From positions 501,425-565,424 of the forward strand of contig NMRA01000074.1 in NCBI GenBank assembly GCA_002633005.1: DNA of 64,000 nt, read 5' to 3'. The DNA comes from Phoronis australis. Its lineage: Eukaryota; Phoronida; Phoronidae. Made by a program: the position numbers and the translations under genes. Below the pieces are notes generated by a model that saw only the letters and a program-made list of their open reading frames with translations, was not told the origin of the DNA and searched no databases. Positions 46,748 to 59,190 of this stretch are shown here, piece by piece (positions within the stretch are counted from its first letter, which is position 1; each line of letters opens with the position of its first letter).

Positions 46748-47838
46748 TTCAAGTTGATAATTGTTGTGCATTCAGTTACGCAAATGAAGAGCTCTGGGGT
46801 CTGCTTCATGAAAGTGACTTAAGACAGACAGAAATGTGGTCTAACTTCCCTACTTCACATTTTCTGAAAAAGGTTTAGCTAAGTGACTAATGAGAGAATC
46901 ATAATCTAGAAATGATTGATAGCAATTATCCAAGTAACTATCGATAATGTGCATATTTTCAGGGACTTTAAAATTGGTTTACTGGCAGTCACTTATTTTT
47001 CAAAAATAGTTGTGTGGAGCTAAGATCAAACTTACTTAAGTAAGTCTTAAGTCACATTTCATGAAACAAGTCCCGGATGTAACGTGTGCTGGCTTTACTA
47101 GCCCCGATCTGCTGTGATTAGAATAAAAAATGATTGCATACCTTTTCCTTATATTTGTATACATTGAAATCTTGTCACAGAAATTGGTCCAGGTTGAGGA
47201 TATTAGTAACATTGTGTGCTAGGAATTCGTTATGTAACGCAAAGTTGGAGAAAATAAGTGGCAATCTCACGCCACTCATTAGTTTACATTTTAATGTGAT
47301 TAAATTTTTATACTTACGCTATTGATAGTTTTTGTATAGGATAACATAGTTTTAACTGATTAGTGCTGTTCAAAGATTTTTATTACAAAATAATTTAAAA
47401 TAAATATACAATAGCAGTATAAAAAATTGATATTTATTACATGTCGACCATACGTTCTCCAACAACCAACAGACACTAATAGCCCACAAAGACAGACACC
47501 TTGGTCTACGAAAATTCGTAAATCTCACCACAGTAATACGCAAACATTCCGATTGCAATTACTGCCTTCTTGTCAAGACAAGACAATTGAAAATACGATA
47601 GCAAGTAGCATATGGATGCGATACTTCTTGCAGAGCATTTTAAATGGCATTGCGCAACACCCTCCTTGCATTTGAAGTCGGATTTAGCTCTGATGCAGAA
47701 CTTGACGGTCCAATCAATCTGAGAGGGTATACGCATATCATTTACAAGTTACACAAGCATTTTCACAAGCAAATTGTTCGCCTCGCACAGCAAAGGTTTG
47801 CAGTGGTTCAGTTTAGACATTAACCAGAATACTAACAG
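46748..47838. other. Convergent 3' ends of two genes
   Basis: The TSP1-gene stop (plus) and the EGF-gene stop (minus) are about 1.1 kb apart. The interval holds the MITE at 46796-47074 and candidate polyadenylation signals for both strands, but no gene. Confidence 0.5.
46796..47074. mobile_element. MITE-like element with about 30-bp terminal inverted repeats
   Basis: Left end GGGGTCTGCTTCATGAAAG with TGACTTAAGAC following; right end GTCTTAAGTCAC then ATTTCATGAAACAAGTCCC. The arms are reverse complements with few mismatches. Related but degenerate pieces are seen at about 35440-35600, 37425-37690 and 44305-44350. No protein is encoded. Confidence 0.7.
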
Positions 47839-48057
47839 CTAGGACGTCTTTTTAGACGTCTCAAACAACAGCACTTCTGAGCCACTTTCTACCAGAATAG
47901 ACGTCGGGTTGAGTTCTGTATCATCCGAACTGTCCAGAATGGAAAAACTGCTCACGCCCACCGACTTTGCTAGTTCCTGGTAATCCTTTTGAGTACTCGC
48001 GTTTCGCGTTGAACGAGGCTTCAAAACACTTGACACGAGATCTCGTATTTTGTTCAA
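47839..48057 (-). other. Cytoplasmic tail exon 2 with stop codon
   Basis: A 219-base terminal exon starts after GTCATTTCAG in phase 0: LNKIRDLVSSVLKPRSTRNA, then SVGVSSFSILDSSDDTELNP and ending LLFETSKKTS. It is Ser-rich with acidic patches that could be phosphorylated. The end is not a typical PDZ ligand. On the minus strand an AATAAA (plus-strand TTTATT near 47376) lies about 460 bases downstream. Confidence 0.7.
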
Positions 48058-51000
48058 CTGAAATGACACCATAGCGAATTCACACTCAACGGCGTGGTCA
48101 TGTACATGAGGGCCACGTATATTTGGAGCCAGTTACAACAAAGTTCGTGCGTCCGGTGATAAACTGCTGGTAACTAAGGTGGTTGTATCGTAAGTAGGTC
48201 GATGGAACCATAGGCAGAGGTGGATTCCTGCACAGCATTTGATAAGACTTTCATTGCACGGCAACCGTGATAGAGTGTTATAATATACATGTACAGTGGA
48301 GTAGTAAACGACACGGCGAATTTATTAACCAACTGGGCGTTCGACCTTTGGTAAACTGGCCCTTGAAGATTAATTAAAAAGCAAGTCATATTTGCTTATT
48401 ACCCGAATGCAGTGAAATTGTATGATTGGGAATTTTACTGCCAATAAAACCCACTGTGTAAATCAAAATTGATCAAACGTCATTCTCACAAAGGAGTAAT
48501 AAATGTATCTCCGATCAAACATTCCGCAACTTGGAAAACGTAGCGCGATCGGCAATGGTTGTCTACCACACAGCCCAACCAACTGCTTTTTATCGTTTCG
48601 AAAACGGGTGAAAATCTCTTCCGTTTTAATTATCTTCAAAAATCGAAGACAATATGAGTACCAGCGCAAAGTCTTACATTGGCGGGTTTAGAGAGGGGGA
48701 ACACCCAAGAAAACGACCACAAGAACGCCGTCAGCATGCCCAATCTGGGGCCTATGCAGCGTTTTCCTGCAACCGAGACTGGGAAAATCTTGCGACATCC
48801 GAGATGCACCAGTTATGAATACATGGTTTCGTTCCGCAACGGAAGGTAATCATGAGTGGTGGTTAGTAAAATTACGTGCTTTGGTTGTACTTCACGCCGA
48901 TATCTCACGAAGGTTTGCGAGATTTCGCTTTTCTAGCAAGATACTTGACTTTTTCGAAACGAGGCCATTTGACGAATAAATGTGGTAAGCTTGCTTGACG
49001 ACCCCCGGGTACACTCACAACAATGTAAAACCAGTTATACTCGATCCGCCGTTGTGTCTGTGTAGTCACACATTGTGCCCTCTAGCTCATAGAACACGTC
49101 ATTACAGGCTTATAGCAGATTTCAGGTTGTCAGCTACTGAAGTAATATTCTTTTGGACTGGATCTGGGACATCGATATTAATTCATGTAACTGAACACAC
49201 TGTATTAGCTTTTTCTAGTGATGTAGGTCACTGTAAAACTGATTAAACACTAGAGCGGTACCTGTCTTGTGGATGACGAAACTGTGTTTGCGTTGTAGTT
49301 GGTGTTGTTGTTTGCGTTAGTGTCTTGGCCCGACAGCAGCGTGATTGGCTTAGGCTTGAATGTGTTGGCTATCTCTTGCCTGGAGACAAAACAGAAAGAC
49401 TCAGGGGCGATACCGTAATATCTACATGTACTCACCGGTCAAAGACTGAATGCTAGCGAGGTTGCGTATTTTTGCTTGTAGCATGGCGATAATCTCGCGA
49501 CGACTTGTACGATTTCGCTAAACGTGCAATATCTGGATAAAAGCGAAACCGCATGCTGGTCTAGTCTTCAGTAAAAATCAGATCATTTTCGTGTCATACG
49601 GCATCTGCTAGCATATAACCTGGTGCACATCCCAAAAAACGAAGCCGCCATTCGGTCACATTTTGACCATGCGAAGCTGCAACCTTACTAAATGCACTTT
49701 CAAATTGTCTTATTTCTCTCACTTTCTGTACATTTTCCAGGATTTTTTTTCCAATTGCCCAATGATTTAAGATGCACGTTGTTCTTGTTTGGAAAACAAT
49801 ATGACATACTAAAATAGAAACATAATTTTATTGTACCCCTGTACGCCGAAAGAACGTTTCTGCTCGAATGTTATTGAGAGCGAGGACACAACCCGCGTTT
49901 TTCGTATTTTGACTCAAGTTGCGCCAGTTAAGGGTGAAAAGGCACGCTTTTTATGTTCAGCTTGTTCAAATACACCTGTTGAACTCATTAATTGACCAAT
50001 GGATAACCAGATGTCAGGTATGCTCGCCAGACCGTAATGCTAACAGAGGTTGTGTTCGAGACCATCTGGAAATTGGATCACGTAACCTTACTTTTTCTTA
50101 GCGTTTGTATATCTAAATATATATGTGATTGTGCACATGTATGTAGAATTTACCTATTCATGGCGCAGAATATAATCAGTCCAATGATGATGATAAATAT
50201 GGAAAGGCCAACCACGATAGCAATCACTCCCTCTCTGTTCGCAGTCAGGCCACCGGATGATATTTGTTCTGCATCAGAAATAAGAGAAATAAGCGCCGCC
50301 TTCCACACATTTCAGCAAGGCAAGATTGCTATATTAAAAGAGGATGAAATTGTTTTAGTGTGTGTTTAGTTTATTTCGGCCTCCATGTGTGAAAAGACGC
50401 AACGCCTCCCTGAACACCAAGGGTTCACCCAACATATACTTAGTAAATTGAACATCCAGGGATTCACAAAACAGCGAGCCCTTATACTTATAATCAAATA
50501 CATGGGGTCATTACCGGTCTCTGCGAAAACCGGGAAATTCTGCAGCACCGGCACTTTCATCAAAGCTTAAAGGTTTAAAGTTAGCCATAGTCTTCCTTTG
50601 ATTCAAGATAGAAATTTCAGCAAGAATAAAAAAGCGAAATTGTCACGTTTTCTCCTGTGGATGCTTGGGTGCAATTAGTATTCGCTGCTATGAAACTGAC
50701 GACACTGACGGAGTGTTTACAAGTTTACTCAAACGACGTAGTGCCTGTTCTATGTTCGAGCCAGTGTTGCGAACGCTTGACTTGTGACGAACACCTGAGA
50801 CACTTCAGCAACCGTTGCAATCTAATGGGTTCATTCAATAACATGCTATCTCTGTTGCTGGATCTCTATTGACTAACGCTGCAACTGCTGATTCTTTAAT
50901 TGCAACTAACACTCAACTTTAACTCAACTCAACCTCAGCTCCACTCAACTCAACGGACTCACACTAACCCGTGCCTGGTATTTATAGTCCCTTACAATTT

Positions 51001-54000
51001 CTAGCACTTCTCCTTAGCCAGGCACATTCTTGATCTTTGCGCAAGCTCTAGAACGTTCCAAACTTCGGTTCCATTTTTAATCACTAGAATCGACTGGAAT
51101 GTGCTCTAGCATTATATTCTAAACTCCTTACAACCTCACTAGATTGACCTAATTCGTTGTCTGCTAGTGAACTAATATAACAAAAATAACCTATATAACT
51201 AAAAATGTTGTCAGTCCACTCCTGACAAGACGTCAGCTATAGCCTGAACACTATGAACAGCATAACCACAATCTTAGTGGTGTTGTCAAAGTCACTTCGT
51301 TCAGATAAAAACGACAAAACAAATCAAAATAAAACTCAACTTTGCTACGATACGTTACCGTTGTTTTCAAGTTCACAGTTCTTTCCTCGCCTATTGTCGA
51401 AGCACAAGCATTCGTAATCTCCATACTTTTTTTTGAAGCACGTTCCACCACCTTTACAAGGATTACTTGCACACGGGTTGCTCTCAATTTCGCAATTCAC
51501 GCCTAAAACACATTTTAAAATGTAAAGCGACAACTTACCGTGGTGCTAAACGGCAAGAACTTCAACGTGGTACATACATGTAGATTGTTGCCATACAGTG
51601 CCTGGTCTATAAATCACACGTTCAACTACAATTCAGGAATTCCCTACCTGTAAACGGCTTGACACAAAGGCATTTGTAATCTACATCGTTGAGCTTTGTG
51701 CATGTGCCGCTGTTCCGGCACGGGTTCCTATCGCAGGGATGTACCCTTGTTTCGCACTGGGCCCCCTTGAAGTGCTCGTCGCACAAACACTTGTAATCAC
51801 CGCCTTTGGAATTAGGTGGCCGCCTGTCGGGAATTTTGACTTTCTCGTCGCGGCGCCGCCGTTTGCCGTCGTGCTCTTCTGTCTTCCATTTCGGCCCAAG
51901 GTTAACCACGATCACTTGGCATTCGCCACCGTTGTGACAAGGGCGCGTGCTGCACGGACCCTCGTCGTTCTCGCAGTACAACCCAGTAAAGCCCTTTTTA
52001 CATAAGCAGGAGAAGGTCAAGCCGCTCAATGTGACGTTCTCGATGCACGTGCCACCATTTTTGCAGAAGACGTCAATGCAAGGCGTCTTGTCGAACTCGC
52101 AGTGTTTGCCGGCGAAATCTCTCGGACAAACACACTTGTAGTTCTCCTCGCGCATCTTTTTGACTCGCTTCCCGATTTCACGGGCAGTTCCCAGCTGGTT
52201 TTTAGCCACCAGACGCTGGATGAGATGTACCAGTAGCCTCATTTGCGGTTGGTTCTTGCCAGTTTTACCTTCACAGTAGCCGCCGTTCTCGCACTCAACG
52301 CCAGAGCAAACTCCTGCTGGCTGCTCGCAGTGTGTGCCTGTAAGTACACGGAGGTCCCACGCACAATAACCTAGATGCATTACGTAATTACAACGACTAA
52401 GAACGCCACGAAAATGTGCCGAGAAGTTGCCAAGGAGGCGTTGGAGCCCACCGTAAGGGTGCCTTGAGTTGCAAAAGCTGCGTGAGTTACTTATGGACGG
52501 AATTTGGCCTCAGAGCAATTAACAAACATTGACATTTAATCGTTTTTAACCGTCTAACCAGTTAAGTCTGTGTGTCCATATGGAACCTCAGTGCAAATTG
52601 CCCCTTACATGTACCTTTGAAGCCGGGTTTGCAGATGCATGTGTACCTATCCACACCGTTCAGGCAGACGCCGCCGTTAAAACATGGACGCACGTTGCAT
52701 TCATTCAACTTTCGTTGGCACCGTTCACCAAAAAAGCCCTTCTTGCAGTTACACTTGAATCTTAGGTGTCCGTCAACGCACCTGAAGGACACAACCTGTG
52801 TCAGAGAATCAGGTAGCATGGCTGTTCCGAAAACTAGATAGTAAACATTTTTAAGTAGGCTATCTCTGTATTTGTCTTTGGTTAACGATTGGAAATTAGC
52901 TCGTTTCATTCACCACGATTTTATTTTGCATAGTATAATGTCAACCACTTTGATAACTAAGCGCTAGATTTTGCTACTTTCATACTTGTATTTTTGTATA
53001 GGGGCCGGAGGCCTAAGTACTGAAATAAAAGTGTTAGTATTAACGTGTAGATTGCCAGTTTCAAGCACAAACAGGGATCAGATTGATCACTCATGGAGGG
53101 CCTACAAAGTGAGATCACACAGCCAAGTTATGCCTCGTCTGAAACGTGCTAAGGTAGCCTATACAGTATATTGAACAATTACTGTTCTAGTCCAAAACCA
53201 GAATGGATCGCTTGTAGCGAAACAATGATTACTTACGTTCCGCCGTTAGCACAAGGGTTGCTTACACAGTCGTCAGCGGATTTCCGACAAGTATCTCCCA
53301 CCCAGCCACTGTAGCACAAGCACCTGAACTGTGAATTGCCGGCATCTTTACAAGTGCCGTGCTTGCAAGGGCTCGATGCACAGGAATTGGGTTTGTTCTG
53401 GCACAAGACACCTGCAACGTTGGTGCGATAACGTTTGTTTCAGAGGATTGTTCAGTTGACGTGGTGATACTCGTAACCCGCACTTGTTGCTTGATGAGCC
53501 GTCTCGATTTTATCATTTTGCAGTCATTTGTTTGACCCTCAGGTGTACATTTACTATTTCCTTAGCATGTCGACTGGCCGTATGTAACGGTTTTGAGAAG
53601 ACAGAGCTACATCAGCACCTGTGACCCTGTCTCACGGTCTGAGATAAAGTCACAGTAGTCGACTTTATATGTGCAAATACCTAACATGTACATTCACTGC
53701 TCCCCAATTTTGACTTCAGTGTAGCCTTTTCAACAGTGTTGTCCACCTCTCACTTAGTGGTTGTACTTAGGAACACGTCGGTAAACCAAAACGTGAATTC
53801 AATTTAATCGCGCATTAAGAAGAGACAGGACACTTTGGCTTTAATGCACAATACGTTAATAACGGAAACACAACTTCGAAGAAATAAAAGTTGAAGCGTT
53901 TGTACCTGAGAACCCTTCCAGGCAAGTACACGTGAACGTTTTTCCGGTATTGACGCAAGTGCCTCCATTGTCACAGGGTTGTAACAGACAGTGGTCAATG

Positions 54001-57000
54001 TTGTTCTGACATCTCTCCCCTGTGTAGTCTGTTGTCAGACAATAGCAATGAGACGTCCATTATAAGTAATTCAGTTTTCTTTCATCATAAAAGAAACCTC
54101 GTACCCCATAAAAGTAGCATGCCCACCATCTTTTTAGTCAAACAATTCCATGAATCATCCAAATCCATGTGCGCACCCGGGGGGGGGGGCTGCTCGGGGA
54201 GCTCGAACGAGCCCCCTATTTGACGAAGTGGGCAAAAAGGTCCGCCTCCGAGAGACAAAAAGTCCGAGAAAATGAGGCATAAGTCCATTAAACATGCGCC
54301 AACGCGTAATTCACAGTGGTGCTCCCGTTTCTTGTTTTTTTGTCCGCCCACTTTTTGTTACCAAAAGGTCCACAAAGTCAGAAATTCGAGCCTCCCATAT
54401 TGAAGGCTGTGTGGGCGCATGAAATAATTGTAGTACTTCCTACGGTTTTGTATACAATATGCTTCAACTTACCAGCAAGACACACGCAAGTAAATTCATT
54501 TACACCATCAATACATGTTCCGTCGTTCCTACACGGTTGATCGCGGCAGTCGTCGATGTTAGACTCGCAGTAGTATCCAGTGAACCCGACCCTGCACGTA
54601 CAAGTAAAGCCCTCGCGTGCTTCGGCGTCGTTTTCGCAAGTGCCTCCATGGAGACAAGGCGTGCGCCCGCATTTGTTCACGCGCAGATGACAGCGATCAC
54701 CAGTGAACCCTTTCATGCAAACGCACAGATATCCATCGCCTTCTCCTTCCGTGCATGTTCCGCCGTTGACGCACGGGTTGCTTTTGCAATTATCAATTCT
54801 CTCGGTACAATGAGTTCCAGTGAATGAGTTGTGACACTTGCAGTCATAGCCGTCGGGCTTCTCTACACATGTACCACCATTGGGATTGCACTCGTTATCT
54901 TTACAATGTAGCAAATTCTTTTCGCACACTAGTCCAGCGTAATTGTCCAGGCACCTGCATTTAAAGCCCTCGTCCACAGGGAAGCACGTGCCCCCGTGCC
55001 GACAAGGATTTTCTTTGCACTGCTTGAGGACTTCTTCTTGACAACGTAGTCCAGTAAAACCCTTCTTACACTTGCAATGAAATCTATTCAAACCATCTGT
55101 ACATTCGCCTCCGTTCAAGCAAGGATCACTTAGGCACTCGTTAATCCCTTCCTCACAGAAACGACCAGCGTATCCGGGCTGGCACGAGCAGTGGAACCCT
55201 GTCGACACGTCTACGCATGTGCCTCTGTTGAGACATTCCACGTGGTCGCAACTCAACACGTTGTGCTGGCATGTGACACCAGTAAAACCTTCCAAGCAAA
55301 GACATTCAAAGTGGGCAAAGGAATCGATGCATTTACCACCGTGATGGCAGGGCTCACTTTTGCACTCGTCCACATCGTGTTCACACTCCTCACCTATATG
55401 CCCCGGAAGACAGTTGCACTGATAGCCGTCTTCGTATCGGACGCACTCACCGTGGTTTTGACACGGTTCACTTTGACAGGGGTCCCGATCTGTGGGGAGC
55501 TCGCACAGTTTGCCGGTAAAGCCGGGAACGCAAATGCACTTAAAATCGACCGGAGTGATAGGTTGGCAATCTCCATTGTTTTCGCACGGATTCACGGCGC
55601 ACGGACTTGCCTTTGAGTCACACGCTTCGCCCGTGTACCCCTCTAGACACAAACAAAACGGATTGTCCTTGGTGCACGTGCCGTGTTTACATGGAATGTG
55701 CATGCACGGGTCAAGCAAATAGCTCTCACAGTTTCGACCAGTGTAGTCGTAAGTGCACCGGCAGACATACGTGTTGCGCTTGTCGACGCACTGTCCATTG
55801 TTCAAGCACGGTTGCGACTGGCACTCATCAATATCTATGCCGCAGTCGCGCCCCTCAAATCCGGCAATGCACTCGCAGCGAGGCTCCTTTCCCTTCTCCG
55901 AGATGCACTCGCCAAACTCACACGCTATTCCCTCGCAGTCTGTCAATTTGTGTCCGCACAACTTTCCAGTATATTCGGAAGGGCACTTGCATTTGAACTG
56001 CTGTTGCTTGTCTTGGAAGCATTCGCCGTTGTTCTTACACGGGTTTGAAATACACTGAACAACACCAGTTTTCTTTTTGCTCCTGGGTGTATTGCACATC
56101 TTTCCCTCGTAGTCGTCCTTGCAGATACATTTGAAACTTCCCAGCTTGGTGTCCTCGCACTTTCCGTCATTCTGGCACGGCATACTCATGCAACCCTTCT
56201 CTTCGAATTGGCACCGATCGCCGTGGAAACCTTCTTCGCACTCGCATCCGATGCCCACATTGAATGTAACACATTTTCCGTGTTCTCCACATTTCTCCTT
56301 CGAGCACGATCCTAAAACTGCCTCGTCGCAAAACTTGCCCTGCCAGTTTGCAGTGCACTGACAGATGTAGCCGTTGATAATGTCGACGCAGAGTCCGCCA
56401 TTTTGACAGCGATTGTCTAGACACTCGTTTACCTCGTACTGGCATCTGTCTCCGACGAATCCTGGCATGCACTTGCACGTGATCATCATTTGGTTTTTCG
56501 AGCAAGTACCGTGGTTGTAGCACGTATCTGGACTGCATGTGTACACTTCACTCTCACACAAGTCACCGTCGTACCCGTTGATGCACTTACACGTGAACTT
56601 ACCACCTGGAAGTGACGCGCAAATGGCACCGTGCTTACAAGGTGTGCTGGAGCAGCCGGATTCTTCTTCATCGCACTTTTCTCCAGAATAACCGACGTCG
56701 CATTTACAGACGAAAGCACCACCAAGTTGTACGCAAACGCCATGCTTCGAGCAGTCACAGTTCTGTTGTTCACACGTGCTTCCAAAATAGCCAGACGCAC
56801 ACTCGCAGGCAATGTCTTCGCCGTTGGATATACAAGTCCCTCCGTTTTTGCAGATGTTTTGCGTACAACTTGTTTTTTCCACATCCTCGTGCTCACAAAA
56901 TTTTCCAAAGAAACTAGGTACGCAGCGACAGACGTGCATTTTGGTTTCCACCACACAGGTTCCGCCATTTCTGCACGGTTCATTGTCACAAACAGTTACA

Positions 57001-59112
57001 TCAGCACTCATGTCAGAATCCATTTTAATATTAACTGCATCAACAGGCTGCCGGCTTTGCTCACCCGCATTCACTATATCAACGTTTACTTTGGATATCT
57101 CCCCCTCTTCATCAGCTGGGGTCTTTGCTACTTCCTGTGGCAAAGCTTTGTCCTCTGAGTCCGAGAGAGTGTTTTCGCACCTCTCGCCTTTGTAACCTGT
57201 GTCACATTTACACCAGAATATACCAACACCTTCTAAACACCGCCCACGATTATGGCATGGGTTGCTGTTACAAGGTGAGTTATACAATTCACAGACGGAA
57301 CCTTCAAAGCCTTCCTTACACGTGCAGGAATAGCCGTCAGCATCTCCCTCACAAACGCCACCGTGTTGGCACGGGCTCGACCTACACGCTGTAGATTGTT
57401 GTCCTTCGTCACCTTGGACGTCGCAGTGTTTGCCACTGTATCCTCTCTTGCACGTGCACTGGAATCCATCTTGTTTGTCAAAGCACGTGCCGCCATTGTA
57501 GCACGGATTAGACATGCACGACTCTACTCGCAGCTGGCAAAGACTTCCGGAATACCCCTTCGTGCATTTGCATTCGAACGTCGTATCTGTTGGAACGCAC
57601 GTGCCTCCATTTTGACATGGATTTCCCGTACACTGGGCACTCGGCTTGTCACATACCTGACCACCGTATTGTGGAGGACACTCACAATGCACGTCACCGC
57701 TGCGATCACTTGTACAAGTCCCCCCGTTCCGACATTGCAGGTCAGCGCAGCTGTCGCCGTCGGCCCGCTTTTTGCGACTTTTGGCCAGCATTGGTGTCTG
57801 ACACAAGTTACCTAAAAATCCTTTAGGACACTGACAAAACACTCCGCCTGTCCCAATTTTGCATACGCCGTCGTTCAGGCAGAGCAGTTTTGCGCACAGA
57901 TCAGGGTCGTCTCCCGTTACGGCGGAAACAGGCACGATAGGGATGTGACACATATTGCCCATGAAGAAAGGGGTGCACTTACACAGGACGTTGCCATGGA
58001 TGTCGGTTATGCATGTACCGCCATTGTGACAGTATACATAAGCGCAGTCGTGTCCGTCGGGTCTGTTTGGGTTCATAATTGGCGAACCTGCTGTCACTGG
58101 AATGTGACAGCGTTTACCTCTGAAACCCTTCGCGCACACGCAAAAGAAAAGGCCGCTGCGGTCAGGTTTGCACTTTCCGTCGTTTAGACAGTTAAGATCC
58201 TCACAGTTGGTATACCCGACTTTCGGGATATCCTGGCTGGATTCATTAATTTTAGCTTCCACATAAATCTCTTTCGCATTGGCAAAGGGAAAATGAGGGG
58301 CTACGTTTGGTCTGCGTCGTATGGTGTTGACCATCACAGGTCTTATGACTGGTCGGCGGTTACCAAAGGCGCGCAGTGATTTCAAGTTGGTGGCTTGAAC
58401 GTGTTGTGCCGGAACTTTGGTAGCTCCGATGGACAGAGGCCTATGAAAATCAAGTTCAAGCCAGACATCTCGCTTCTTCTTTGACTTCTTCACCTCGCAC
58501 CGCCGGCCGATGTACCCTCTAAAACAGGTGCATAGATAGTCCTTAACGAGGTCGTAACAGTTGCCGTTGACGCACGGAGAACTTTCACATTCGTTGATAT
58601 TCGTCTCACATAGCTGTCCTGTGTAGCCTGGTACGCAGTGACACACGGGGCTCGTGTCCCCGCTGACGCACTTGGCACCATTCTTGCACGGCAGCAGAGC
58701 GCAGTGGTCCAGCAGTATCTGGAATGGTTTTTGTAGCGTTCTAGATCCAATAATACAAAAGTATGTCATGATGTGTCAACTTGGCCGAGTGAAAAATGCA
58801 GGGAATTTAGATGGTGTTGCGGGGTGCCGAAAAATTTTAAAAAGTGAGAAAATCTACCAAGAACAGGGCAATCGGAAAATACACTGTACGCTGACAGCAA
58901 CACGAATCACTGGATCGGATTCTTTTCCAATGTAAATTTATCTTTTTTAGAATTTAAGATCACGGATATAGGTACATGTAAATGCAGACAACAGTAAGCC
59001 TATTTCTCAGAACTGTCGAATTAACAAAAAAAAAACACGTCATCTGGGCAACAGGTAGAAGTTGCACAAATGAATTTAGAAATAATTGAAAACATTAATA
59101 ATGCGCCCACAC

Positions 59113-59190
<78 letters not shown>

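Noticed and set aside
54459-58187. Long plus-strand frames opposite the EGF exon
   Set aside because: These are antisense frames of the cysteine-rich EGF coding strand, without splice sites or recognisable domains.
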